A program made the position numbers and the translations under genes. A DNA stretch of 64,000 bases from JBBIRG01 sp964410965 (GTDB taxonomy: Bacteria; CLD3; SB21; JBBIRG01): the NCBI GenBank assembly GCA_964410965.1, contig CAYPIY010000001.1, positions 124,001 to 188,000 of the forward strand, read 5' to 3'. The number at the start of each line of letters is the position of its first letter. Positions within the stretch are counted from its first letter, which is position 1. Of this stretch, positions 33,314 through 44,800 are shown in pieces. The notes under the pieces were generated by a model. It worked only from the letters and a program-made list of their open reading frames with translations. It searched no databases and was not told the DNA's origin.

Positions 33314-36300
33314 TTACTTCAGCAGCATCATCTTACGGGTTTTCACAAAATCACCGGCCTGAATTCTGTAAATGTAGATCCCGCTGGACACCGTCTGTCC
33401 CCTGTCATTGCTTCCGTCCCAGATCACATGATAGCGTCCCGCCGCGCTTTGTCCGTTCACAAGCGTGCGCACCAGCTGTCCCTGGATATTATAAATATTC
33501 AAGCGGACACGGGCCTGTTTGGGCAGTTCAAAATGAATGGTCGTCGCGGGATTGAACGGATTCGGGTAATTCTGGGCCAGCGAGAATGCTTTCGGCAGTT
33601 CCGCCGGATTTGCAATGCCGATGACGTAAGGAGTTCTGAACGCGAACGTATCGGACGATAAAGTCATCACTGTTCCGTCGGAAACAAAAACGCTCCAGAG
33701 ATATTGCGCATTGGAAATCAGCCGTCCGTTCAGATCCACCGTGACCGTCGTATCAGTAATCCCGGCAATGGTAGTGTCAAAATCGGGATGATACAGTACC
33801 AAAGTATAGGACAGAACATCAGGATCGGCATCCGAAGAAGATTGCCATCTGAATTCCACCGGCGCCGTTATGGACGCCAGCGTATCGCCGTCCGCCGGGC
33901 TGATCAGCGAAAACACGGTCGGATCATCATTGACCGGATCGACGGTCACATCGATTGTATCGGAAACCGTGGACAGTCCGTCACCGGCGGTAACCCGGAG
34001 GGAAACCGTGCCGTAGTAATTCAATTCCGAGTTCAGATACAGGGTGTCCTGCGAGATACCCGCGGTTAACCCGGCGCCAAGAACTTCGGCCTGATAGGTT
34101 AAAGATGCGTTATCGATATCCCCGAATACTTCCGTGAGCAACCGGACAGGTATCCTTCCGAAGTCCTCAGCCGCGGACGTATCCCGCAGGGCGTTTACGA
34201 CAACAGGCGGATCGTTGACGTCCTGAACGGTTACGGCAAAAGTATCGTTCGCGGTAAATTCACCGTCATTGACCGACAGGCGGATATCAACCGTGCCGGT
34301 GAAATCCGGTACACTGAGCACAAACAGGCTGTCTCCGGAAATTTCCGCGTTCACTCCCGCTGAAAGGTTTACAGCATCATACACGGGCGTTCCTCCGTCG
34401 ACATCGTCAAAAACATCTGCCAGACTCGCGACAAAAATCCGGCCGAAATCCTCATCCCGCGTAAGATCCGGCACAGGATTCGCGACAACAGGCGGATCGT
34501 TTACCGGCGACAGGGTCACCGTAAAGGTATCTGTCGTTTCATGCGTTCCGTCCGAGGCTCCCGCGCGAACGCGCACAGTACCGTTGAAATCCGTCTGGCT
34601 CTGCAGCCAGAGACTGTCGCCTTCCAGAAACACCGTTACGCCGCTGTCCAGATTCACGGCGGAATATGTCAGGACCGGATTATCGATATCCGAGAAAATA
34701 TCGGAGAGTCTGCTGACATATATATTACCGAAGTCCTCATTAAGGACGGTATCTCTCAATGCCTGTACGACTTTCGGACGATCGTTCACGGGAATCACAT
34801 GAACCTGCAAGGTATCGGTAGCGGCGGCTGAACTGTCATCGGTTGCAGTAAACAGAACTGTAAACGTACCGCTGGTATCCATGGAACTTGTAAACAAAGC
34901 GACATGGGTAACGGTATCGATTTGTATCGTCAGATCGCCAACGCTGATTTCAATCGACGAACCACCCGATTGTTTTCTTGCGGACTTGACGGGTATAAGT
35001 AGATCAGTTTCCCCGGTGATATGAACTTTCTTAAAAATGCTGATGTTCTTGTAAAATTCGGCGGTAATCGTCGCGCCTATGACCTGGGAAGTCAGTTTAA
35101 TACCGTTACTGTCGTTATCGACGTCCGTAATATAGCGGTTCAGCGACAGCGTTACCGTGGAATCTTCCGGAAAAGAAATATCAGGCAAACCGGTAAACAC
35201 CGGCGGATCGTTAATAGGTAAAACATGGATTACCGTAAATGCCGTGTCGGACAATCCTTCCGGATCAGTTGCGACAATGCCGATCGTATCATTACCGGAA
35301 AAATTCATGACCGGACGGAGTATCATGGTATCGTTCACGCATTCCGCGGTCAGATGATTCAGGCCGGTACAACTCCAGGTAAGCGTAGTATCGGCGTTTT
35401 CCGGATCGTACACCATAGCATACCATGCGTTCACGGGAATTCTCAGTTCATGGTCTTCCGCGAATGTATAATCCGTAAGCCCGGACAGGACCGGCGGATC
35501 GTTAATCTCGAAATCAATCGAATCACGGGCAATCGCCAGATCGGAAAATCCGGTCATATCCGTACATGTAATGGTACCTCCGTCCGATGTTCCGCCGGTG
35601 TTCCGAACGCTGACCGAAGGGAAAAGCCAGACGGGAAAGCCGGTTTGTCCCAGCCACATACTGTCTTCATCGGAGGGTTCGGATAAACCCGTGTTAAAAT
35701 CATCCGGCAGATAGCTCAGGGTGGCAGAATAAGTGTTAAAATTTATATCAGGACTCCCGAATTTCCAGTACCGTTTCAGGCTGTTCGACGGATTCTTCAT
35801 CAGCGGATGTGTGCCCTGAATGAGGCCGACCGTTAAATATCCGGCCGTTGTGACATTATTAAATATCACATTCACCGGCGTGTAACCGTTATCCGTGCCT
35901 ACCTCATAAGTCAGATTCGGCGATCCCCCGGATACATAACGCGCGAGATTGCCGTTAATATAACCGGCGGCCCTGTTAAGAGTACTGCCGTTCATCAACT
36001 GAAGCGTATCATTATGGGTCGTAATAATATTGTTGTCCAGATTTAAAGTACCGCCAATGCGGCAAATTCCAGTAAGCGACCGGTTTTCCAAAATGTTCAG
36101 CGTGCCTCCAAAAACACCGGAGCTCGATAGGCTGCCGGAATCTAATAAATTCGTCACGGCATTCGTCCACGTGCCGTTGTTTACCACGTCGCCGCGGACA
36201 TGCATCGTCATGTACCCGCCGTAGATACTCCCGTCGTTCGTTATGTTCCCGTTCACTTCCCATTCCGGACCGCCTTCATTGTCCACCACGGTGCCTTCGT

Positions 36301-38416
36301 CGATCCCTACTTCACCGTTGAACACCACGTCCACCCCGGGTGTATGATCAGCGATCCGTATCGAACCGCTGACCTGTATGAACGAAGCCGTATACGTGCC
36401 TCTGACATTATGATTGCCGGTAAGCCCGATGTACGATACATCCGTGTTCGCCGAATACGTATTACCGTTATAATACGCGATGCCGGTTCCGGTCACCGTC
36501 CCGTTGAGCGTCGCCTCCCCATTCACGGTCAGCGTGTCCGCCGAATTTACATGCAGTGTCTTCTCCGCCGCAAGCGTCAGTATGTTAAAGGTCTTGCTCC
36601 CGGTCAGCGTACAGTGATTATTGATATTCACCGTCCCGCCGAACGATCCTGTTCCCGTAATATTGCAGCTGTCTATGAGGTTCGTCACGGAATTCGTCCA
36701 CGTACCGTTGTTTACCACGTCGCCGCGGACATGCATCGTCATGTACCCGCCGTAGATACTCCCTTCATTCGTTATGTCCCCATTCACCTCCCATTCCGGG
36801 CCGCCTTCATTGTCTATCACCGCGCCCGCATCGATCCCTACTTCACCGTTGAACACCACGTCCACCCCGGGTGTATGATCGGCGATTCGTATCGATCCGC
36901 TGACTCCTATGAACGGAGCTGTATATACGCCCCTGACATTGTGATTACCGGTAAGCCCGATATACGATACATCCGTGTTCGCTGAATAGGTGTTGCCTTT
37001 ATAATACGCCAGCCCGGTTCCGGTTACCGTTCCGCTCATCGTCGCGTCCGCATTCACGGTCAGCGTGTCCGCCGAATTTACATGCAGTGTCTTCTCCGCC
37101 GCAAGCGTCAGTATGTTAAAGGTCTTGCTCCCGGTCAGCGTACAGTGATTATTGATATTCACCGTCCCGCCGAACGATCCTGTTCCCGTAATATTGCAGC
37201 TGTCTATGAGGTTCGTCACGGCATTCGTCCACGTACCGTTGTTTACCACGTCACCACGGACAAACATCGTCATGTACCCTCCCAAGATACTCCCGTCGTT
37301 CGTTATGTCCCCGTTCACTTCCCATTCCGGGCCGCCTTCATTGTCCACCACCGTGCCTTCGTCGATCCCTACTTCACCGTTGAACACCACGTCCACCCCG
37401 GGTGTATGATCAGCGATCCGTATCGAACCGCTGACCTGTATGAACGAAGCCGTATACGTGCCTCTGACATTATGATTGCCGGTAAGCCCGATGTACGATA
37501 CATCCGTGTTCGCCGAATACGTATTACCGTTATAATACGCGATGCCGGTTCCGGTCACCGTCCCGTTGAGCGTCGCCTCCCCATTCACGGTCAGCGTGTC
37601 CGCCGAATTTACATGCAGTGTCTTCTCCGCCGCAAGCGTCAGTATGTTAAAGGTCTTGCTCCCGGTCAGCGTACAGTGATTATTGATATTCACCGTCCCG
37701 CCGAACGATCCTGTTCCCGTAATATTGCAGCTGTCTATGAGGTTCGTCACGGAATTCGTCCACGTACCGTTGTTTACCACGTCGCCGCGGACAAACATCG
37801 TCATGTACCCCCCCAAGATACTCCCGTCGTTCGTTATGTCCCCGTTCACCTCCCATTCCGGGCCGCCTTCATTGTCTATCACCGCGCCCGAGTATATATG
37901 GACATTCCCGTTCATGATAACGTCGCTGCCGGAGGTATAGTCCTGTATATAAATATTCCCGCTTGTAGTATTAATATTCGAAGCGGTATACGTTCCGCGC
38001 AGTTGTAGACTGGCGCCGCTGAGCGTAAGTGTTCCGGTTCCGGTCAACCCGCCCCAGACATGCCCTCCTGAAAATCCGATTGAGTAAGTGCTTATATTCA
38101 GTCCCGCATTGGAACCCGAATTGTTATCCAGCGAGCCATAAGTATTTCCGTTGCCGGTCATCGAAATCACGACGCCCGGATTGATGACGATGTCATCTCC
38201 CGCCTCCGGCCGTCCTCCGGGGCCTGCACCGCCGCTCCAGGTTGCTGTACCGGTCTGATCCGCAGGATTCCATGTTCCGGAACCCGTTGCCGTCGCTGTG
38301 GATGCGGTAACGGAATCATTGACATACGAGATCAATAAAAGACCGGCTGTCATGATAATAAGATATCGTTTAAGAAAATAAACGAAAGAAGTTTGATGAG
38401 TCAGTTCAATTTTCAT
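33314..38416 (-). CDS. Giant secreted repetitive protein with cadherin-like domains and C-terminal sorting tail
   Basis: A 1700-residue exported protein. It has a signal segment at about residues 14-38, then a filamentous repeat region (about 135-790) built from 177-residue units (WEVNGDITNDGSI, VRGDVVNNGTW, GGTVNINNHCTL) of beta-helix character. A linker domain follows, then about six Ig/cadherin-like units (NDPPV..., FxEDFGR) at roughly 960-1490, an FN3-like unit (VFSLISPADGDTL) and a tail of about 85 residues, LAQNYPNPFNPATTI to the end, which is the FlgD-like type IX secretion sorting domain. GGGGGAATT lies before the ATG. Likely cell-surface adhesin or matrix protein; its last quarter is almost identical to that of the next gene. 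Confidence 0.88.
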   Translation of the reverse strand: MKIELTHQTSFVYFLKRYLIIMTAGLLLISYVNDSVTASTATATGSGTWNPADQTGTATWSGGAGPGGRPEAGDDIVINPGVVISMTGNGNTYGSLDNNSGSNAGLNISTYSIGFSGGHVWGGLTGTGTLTLSGASLQLRGTYTASNINTTSGNIYIQDYTSGSDVIMNGNVHIYSGAVIDNEGGPEWEVNGDITNDGSILGGYMTMFVRGDVVNNGTWTNSVTNLIDSCNITGTGSFGGTVNINNHCTLTGSKTFNILTLAAEKTLHVNSADTLTVNGEATLNGTVTGTGIAYYNGNTYSANTDVSYIGLTGNHNVRGTYTASFIQVSGSIRIADHTPGVDVVFNGEVGIDEGTVVDNEGGPEWEVNGDITNDGSILGGYMTMFVRGDVVNNGTWTNAVTNLIDSCNITGTGSFGGTVNINNHCTLTGSKTFNILTLAAEKTLHVNSADTLTVNADATMSGTVTGTGLAYYKGNTYSANTDVSYIGLTGNHNVRGVYTAPFIGVSGSIRIADHTPGVDVVFNGEVGIDAGAVIDNEGGPEWEVNGDITNEGSIYGGYMTMHVRGDVVNNGTWTNSVTNLIDSCNITGTGSFGGTVNINNHCTLTGSKTFNILTLAAEKTLHVNSADTLTVNGEATLNGTVTGTGIAYYNGNTYSANTDVSYIGLTGNHNVRGTYTASFIQVSGSIRIADHTPGVDVVFNGEVGIDEGTVVDNEGGPEWEVNGNITNDGSIYGGYMTMHVRGDVVNNGTWTNAVTNLLDSGSLSSSGVFGGTLNILENRSLTGICRIGGTLNLDNNIITTHNDTLQLMNGSTLNRAAGYINGNLARYVSGGSPNLTYEVGTDNGYTPVNVIFNNVTTAGYLTVGLIQGTHPLMKNPSNSLKRYWKFGSPDINFNTYSATLSYLPDDFNTGLSEPSDEDSMWLGQTGFPVWLFPSVSVRNTGGTSDGGTITCTDMTGFSDLAIARDSIDFEINDPPVLSGLTDYTFAEDHELRIPVNAWYAMVYDPENADTTLTWSCTGLNHLTAECVNDTMILRPVMNFSGNDTIGIVATDPEGLSDTAFTVIHVLPINDPPVFTGLPDISFPEDSTVTLSLNRYITDVDNDSNGIKLTSQVIGATITAEFYKNISIFKKVHITGETDLLIPVKSARKQSGGSSIEISVGDLTIQIDTVTHVALFTSSMDTSGTFTVLFTATDDSSAAATDTLQVHVIPVNDRPKVVQALRDTVLNEDFGNIYVSRLSDIFSDIDNPVLTYSAVNLDSGVTVFLEGDSLWLQSQTDFNGTVRVRAGASDGTHETTDTFTVTLSPVNDPPVVANPVPDLTRDEDFGRIFVASLADVFDDVDGGTPVYDAVNLSAGVNAEISGDSLFVLSVPDFTGTVDIRLSVNDGEFTANDTFAVTVQDVNDPPVVVNALRDTSAAEDFGRIPVRLLTEVFGDIDNASLTYQAEVLGAGLTAGISQDTLYLNSELNYYGTVSLRVTAGDGLSTVSDTIDVTVDPVNDDPTVFSLISPADGDTLASITAPVEFRWQSSSDADPDVLSYTLVLYHPDFDTTIAGITDTTVTVDLNGRLISNAQYLWSVFVSDGTVMTLSSDTFAFRTPYVIGIANPAELPKAFSLAQNYPNPFNPATTIHFELPKQARVRLNIYNIQGQLVRTLVNGQSAAGRYHVIWDGSNDRGQTVSSGIYIYRIQAGDFVKTRKMMLLK
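33442..34096. repeat. Long direct repeat, copy 1 (identical to 38931-39585)
   Basis: About 655 bases identical by eye with the second copy at an offset of 5489; similarity continues at lower identity on both sides. It covers the sorting-tail, FN3-like and last cadherin-like coding parts. Confidence 0.9.
36060..37990. repeat. 531-bp internal repeats of the 1700-residue protein gene
   Basis: Landmark sequence CCCATTCCGG(G/A)CCGCCTTCATTG recurs at about 36255, 36786, 37317 and 37848, exactly 531 bases apart. Units one and three share variants that unit two lacks, which suggests a 1062-bp higher-order unit. Confidence 0.9.
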
Positions 38417-38723
38417 AATTCCCCCGCAGGTTTGATAATTATTTATGGATAAAATAACATTTTTATATCAGTAAATCAATAATCAAAATCCTCAGAATAA
38501 GTTTTTTCGTTTTTCGAACACGGATAAAGCAATTACCGGAGAAATCTTAAAACATTCGCAAGTAATACCGAGCAAAATGCGTTTCAAAATTTACCTGAAT
38601 TTGTTATTCGTGTGTAAAATTTTGTGTCCTCCACAGGAAAAAGGATGATTCTCTGTTTAAAAGCGAACCGGCTTTGAATTCCGGCTGGAGCAATTCGTTT
38701 TCTATAGGACATAAACAAACAAA
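38417..38723. other. Intergenic, upstream region of the 1700-residue protein gene
   Basis: About 300 bases between the two giant genes. It must hold the promoter of the 33314-38416 gene, but I see no clear -35/-10 pair and no gene. Confidence 0.5.
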
Positions 38724-38753
38724 AACCGCCGGTTTCATGAGGAACCGGCGGTT
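38724..38753 (-). terminator. Terminator of the 2231-residue protein gene
   Basis: Perfect 11-bp stem AACCGCCGGTT / AACCGGCGGTT with an 8-base loop; on the minus strand it is followed by a T-rich stretch. Confidence 0.8.
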
Positions 38754-38802
38754 ATGGGTTGGTTGACTTAAAATCTTCGTTCAGGCCACAGTGCCTGACC
38801 GT

Positions 38803-41800
38803 TTATTTCAGCAGCATCATCTTGCGCGTCCTAACAAAATCACCGGCCTGGATCCTGTAAATATAGATTCCGCTGGATACTGTCTGTCCCCTGTCACTGC
38901 GGCCGTCCCAGATGACATGATAACGCCCGGCCGCGCTTTGTCCGTTCACAAGCGTGCGCACCAGCTGTCCCTGGATATTATAAATATTCAAGCGGACACG
39001 GGCCTGTTTGGGCAGTTCAAAATGAATGGTCGTCGCGGGATTGAACGGATTCGGGTAATTCTGGGCCAGCGAGAATGCTTTCGGCAGTTCCGCCGGATTT
39101 GCAATGCCGATGACGTAAGGAGTTCTGAACGCGAACGTATCGGACGATAAAGTCATCACTGTTCCGTCGGAAACAAAAACGCTCCAGAGATATTGCGCAT
39201 TGGAAATCAGCCGTCCGTTCAGATCCACCGTGACCGTCGTATCAGTAATCCCGGCAATGGTAGTGTCAAAATCGGGATGATACAGTACCAAAGTATAGGA
39301 CAGAACATCAGGATCGGCATCCGAAGAAGATTGCCATCTGAATTCCACCGGCGCCGTTATGGACGCCAGCGTATCGCCGTCCGCCGGGCTGATCAGCGAA
39401 AACACGGTCGGATCATCATTGACCGGATCGACGGTCACATCGATTGTATCGGAAACCGTGGACAGTCCGTCACCGGCGGTAACCCGGAGGGAAACCGTGC
39501 CGTAGTAATTCAATTCCGAGTTCAGATACAGGGTGTCCTGCGAGATACCCGCGGTTAACCCGGCGCCAAGAACTTCGGCCTGATATGTTAAAGAGGCGTT
39601 ATCGATATCCCCGAATACTTCCGTGAGCAACCGGACAGGCATCCTTCCGAAGTCCTCAGCCGCGGACGTATCCCGCAGGGCGTTTACAACAACAGGCGGA
39701 TCGTTCACGTCCTGGACCGTCACCATGAACGTGTCATTCGCCGTGAATTCCCCGTCATTTGCCCAGATGCGGATATCAACCATGCCGGTGAAATCCGGTA
39801 CGCTGAGCACATATAGGCTGTCGCCTGAAATCAACGTGTTCACACCCGCCGAAAGGCTGACAGCATCATATCCGAGGGTTCCGCCGTCTGCGTCTCCGAA
39901 TACAGCTGAAAGGCTTGCGACATACGACTTGCCGAAATCCTCATCCAGCAGGATATTCGCGACAGGATTCGCGACATACGGCGCGTCGTTGACCGGCGTC
40001 ACAGTGACTGAGAACGTATCATATGCCGTAAATTCGCCGTCGGTCGCACTGACAAAAACATCCACAGCACCGTTGAAATTAAGCGTACTGCTGATAAACA
40101 GCGTATCACCGGATACTTCCGGAATAATACCCGCGCCGGAAGCGGTTGCGCTGTAATTTAATGCCGGATTATCAACATCAGCGAAGAACTGGCTGAGCCT
40201 GTAAGTAAAGTTCTGCACGAAATCCTCGGTGTACGCAGTGTCGCGCAGCATGGTGACGAGATACGGCGCGTTATTCACCGCCGTCACTGTTACCTGGAAT
40301 GTATCCCGCGCTGTATACTCTCCGTCGGACGCATTCACATAAACATCCACATCACCGTTGAAATTCAGCGTACTGCTGATGTACAGCGTGTCACCGGATA
40401 CACCCGGAACAATGCCCGCGCCGGAAGCGGATGTTGTGAAACTGAGGCTCACATGATCCACATCGTCGAACACGGTGTTCAGATCTGCAATACCCACACG
40501 TCCGAAGTTCTCGCTGAACGTCGTGTCACGCATTGAAGAAATCTTATAAGGCGCGTCATTCACAGCATTCACAGTCAGCACAAACGTATCCGTATCCGAA
40601 GCCACACCGTCGCTTACGATCACGGTGATCGTCGTCGTACCGGTCTGATCGGCATTCGATGTGATCGAAAGGGTTCTATCAGCTCCGGAACCGCCGAACA
40701 CAATGTTCCCGTCGGATACCAGCGTTGTATTGGAAGATGTTCCGCTCAAAGTTAAATCAGCAACAGGGGTTTCGATGTCACCTACGGTAAACGCGATATT
40801 GGTAATCGGCGTATCTTCATTCGTGGACTTGTCAGTAATATCCGAAATCATCGGTGGATCATTCACTGTGTTAACCGTCAGCACGAATGTATCGGTATCC
40901 GACGCTACTCCGTCGCTCACAATTACGGAAATCGTCGTCGTACCGGTCTGATCAGCGTTCGGCGTGATCGAAAGGGTTCTATCAGCTCCGGAACCGCCGA
41001 ACACAATGTTCCCGTCGGATACCAGCGTTGTATTGGAAGATGTTCCGCTCAAAGTTAAATCAGCAACAGGGGTTTCGATGTCACCTACGGTAAACGCGAT
41101 ATTGGTAATCGGCGTATCTTCATTCGTGGACTTGTCAGTAATATCCGAAATCATCGGTGGATCATTCACTGTGTTAACCGTCAGCACGAATGTATCGGTA
41201 TCCGACGCTACTCCGTCGCTCACAATTACGGAAATCGTCGTAGTGCCTGAATGATTGGCGTTCGGCGTGATCGATAATGTCCGGTTCGCGCCTGTTCCGC
41301 CAAAAATGATGTTCCCGTTGGAAACAAGCGTGGTGTTCGATGAGTTTCTGCTCAACGTCAGGTTTGCGGCCGGCATTTCAAGATCGTCGATTGTAAAAGA
41401 TATATCCGTGATGGGTGTGTCCTCGTTCGTGGATTTATCCGTGATATCCGTTATCGTAGGAGGATCATTCACGGCGGTAACCGTCAGCACAAACGTATCC
41501 GAATCGGATGCCACTCCGTCGCTCACGATAACAGAGATCGTCGTAGTGCCTGACTGATTGGCGTTCGGCGTGATCGATAAAGTTCTGTCAGCTCCGGAAC
41601 CGCCGAACATAATGTTTCCGTCGGATACCAGCATTGTATCGGAAGATGTTCCGCTCACCGTCAGGCTTCCCGCCAGCGTTTCAGCATCACCGACAGTAAA
41701 TGCGATGTTGTTGATCGGTGTGTCTTCATTCGTGGACTTGTCCGTGATATCGGATATCGTCGGAGGATCGTTCACGGCGGTAACCGTCAACACGAACGTA

Positions 41801-44800
41801 TCCGTATCGGATGCTACTCCGTCGCTCACGATAACAGAGATCGTCGTAGTGCCTGACTGATCGGCGTTCGGCGTGATCGACAATGTTCTATCGGCGCCGG
41901 AACCCCCAAAGGTAATGTTACCATTCGATACTAAGGTTGTATTGGAAGATGTTCCGATCACCGTCAGGCTTCCCGCCGGCGTTTCAGCATCACCGACAGT
42001 AAATGCGATGTTGTTGATCGGTGTGTCTTCATTCGTGGACTTGTCCGTGATATCGGATATCGTCGGAGGATCGTTCACGGCGGTAACCGTCAACACGAAC
42101 GTATCCGTATCGGATGCTACTCCGTCGCTCACGATAACAGAGATCGTCGTAGTGCCTGACTGATCGGCGTTCGGCGTGATCGACAATGTTCTATCGGCGC
42201 CGGAACCCCCAAAGGTAATGTTACCATTCGATACTAAGGTTGTATTGGAAGATGTTCCGCTCAGGGTCAGGCTTCCCACCGGCGTATCGACATCCCCGAT
42301 CGTGAACGCGATATTGGTAATCGGCGTGTCTTCGTTCGTGGACTTGTCCGTGATATCCGATATCGTCGGAGGATCGTTAACCGGTGTTAACGTTACAATA
42401 ACTTTAATACTATCCGTGAGGCTTCCGTCTGATATTTTAATGGAAAAACTGTCTAAGCCGTTGTAATTGGCAACCGGAACATATCCGATTACTTTGGATG
42501 TTCCTGTACCGCTTGCCGCAACCGAACCATTCACGGCGTTGGAACTGATACTCCATGTTAAAGTGCTCCCCTCTGTGTCGCTCGCGTGTAAGGTAAGTCC
42601 GAACGCCGTCGGAGAACCGTCTTCAGACATGGTAACCTCTGCCGATGCACCTTCGGTAATGACCGGAGCGTCGTTAACCGGCGTTACAACTACGGCGAAC
42701 GTATCCGCCGTGGTTGTTGACGCATCTCTCGCGGTCACACGGACATCCGCTGTCCCGTTATAATTAAGCACACTATTGATGTAAAGCGAATCATTACTGA
42801 TATCAGCCGTTACTCCGCCCCCGCCCAACACGCTTACCCCGTAGGTTAACGTCGGATTATCGGGATCGGTAAACACATCTGTCAGCTTACGGATATACTT
42901 TCTTCCGAAATCCTCCGGTAAGGTCGTGTCGGGTACTGCCTGCGACACATACGGCGGATCATTTACAAGAGTTACGGAAACATTAAATGTATCAAGGGTC
43001 GTAAACTCACCGTCACCGGCGCTTACGTAAATATCAACATCGCCGCTGAAATCCAGCGTACTGTTAACATAAAGCGTATCGTTGGAAATGCTGGGTACAA
43101 CATCCCCCGTGGAACCTGTCGCCCCATAAGTCAACGAAGGATTATCCACATCTGCGAAAAACTGGCTGAGTTTATAAATAAATTTCCGACCGAAATTCTG
43201 ACCGAATGACGTATCCGGGAAAGTCTGAACCAGATACGGCGGATCATTCACGGCGGTAACCGTCAGCACAAACGTATCCGTATCGGATGCCACTCCGTCG
43301 CTCACGATAACAGAGATCGTCGTAGTGCCTGACTGATTGGCGTTCGGCGTGATCGATAAAGTTCTGTCAGCTCCGGAACCGCCGAACATAATGTTTCCGT
43401 CGGATACCAGCATTGTATCGGAAGATGTTCCGCTCACCGTCAGGCTTCCCGCCAGCGTTTCAGCATCACCGACAGTAAATGCGATGTTGTTGATCGGTGT
43501 GTCTTCATTCGTGGACTTGTCCGTGATATCGGATATCGTCGGAGGATCGTTCACGGCGGTAACCGTCAACACGAACGTATCCGTATCGGATGCTACTCCG
43601 TCGCTCACGATAACAGAGATCGTCGTAGTGCCTGACTGATCGGCGTTCGGCGTGATCGACAATGTTCTATCGGCGCCGGAACCCCCAAAGGTAATGTTAC
43701 CATTCGATACTAAGGTTGTATTGGAAGATGTTCCGCTCAGGGTCAGGCTTCCCACCGGCGTATCAACATCCCCGATCGTGAACGCGATATTGGTAATCGG
43801 CGTGTCTTCATCCGTGGTTTTATTCGTGATATCGGAGATCACCGGAGAATCGTTAACCGGATTAATCGTGAATATGAAATTTTGTTCAGGTATGTTTCCC
43901 CCGGCTCCGTCGCTGACCGTGAATTTAAACGTATCGGTCACGGTTTCATTGCCGCTGTGCGTGTACCCGATTTTGTCGGTATTGAGGTCATCCTGCGTGA
44001 ATGTATTTCCGACGGACAGATCCATTCCCGTTTTTTTCAAAGTTCCGTTCAAAGGAACGGCAGTCAGCGTATAAGTCAGCTGGGACGCACTGTTGTCGGG
44101 GTCATCATATCTCAGGTGATCCTGATCGGTTATGGTAATACCTGCACCTTCATCGAGACCGACACCTGTGTTGCGCGTCAGGACGGGAGGGTCGTTCTCG
44201 GCATTCACTGTTACAGTGAAAGTATCGGCAACCGTCGTCGTACCGTCGTCGGCGACGACCCGGACGTCAGCACTTCCGTTGTAATTCTGATTGCTGTTGA
44301 TGTACAGGCTGTCACTCCCGATATCCGCGGTGATACCTGTGCCCAGCACATTTATACTATAGGTCAATGAAGGAGTATCCGGATCGCTGAACACATCCGT
44401 CAGCTTACGTACCATAATACGGCCGAAATCCTCGCTGTATGAAGTATCGCGCAAAGCATTGGCAACTACCGGGGGTTGGTTACCGGACCCGCTTACCGTT
44501 ACGACAAATGTATCCGCGATCGTCGTTGACCCGTCATTTGCCGTGACGCGGACACTGACGTCGCCCGTATAGTCGAGCGTGCTGTTGACGTACAGCGTGT
44601 CGGTACCGATATCCGCCGTGATTCCGCTCCCCAGAACACTAACTCCATAAGTTAATGCCGGAGTATCGTCATCTCCAAACACCTCGGTCAGTTTGCGCAC
44701 CATTAACCGGCCAAAATTCTCACTGAATGAAGTATCGCGTAACGCGTTTGCGATATATGGAGGATCATTTGGAATTTCGGCTGCCGCTTCGGACCAGGAG

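Noticed and set aside
36200..38008. Long open frames on the plus strand opposite the 1700-residue protein gene
   Set aside because: They are shadows: their repeats mirror the 531-bp coding repeats of the minus strand, and they have no ribosome binding sites or recognisable domains.
40661..44370. Serial plus-strand frames opposite the 2231-residue protein gene
   Set aside because: Each is about 300 bases and repeats in step with the 303-bp units of the real gene on the minus strand.
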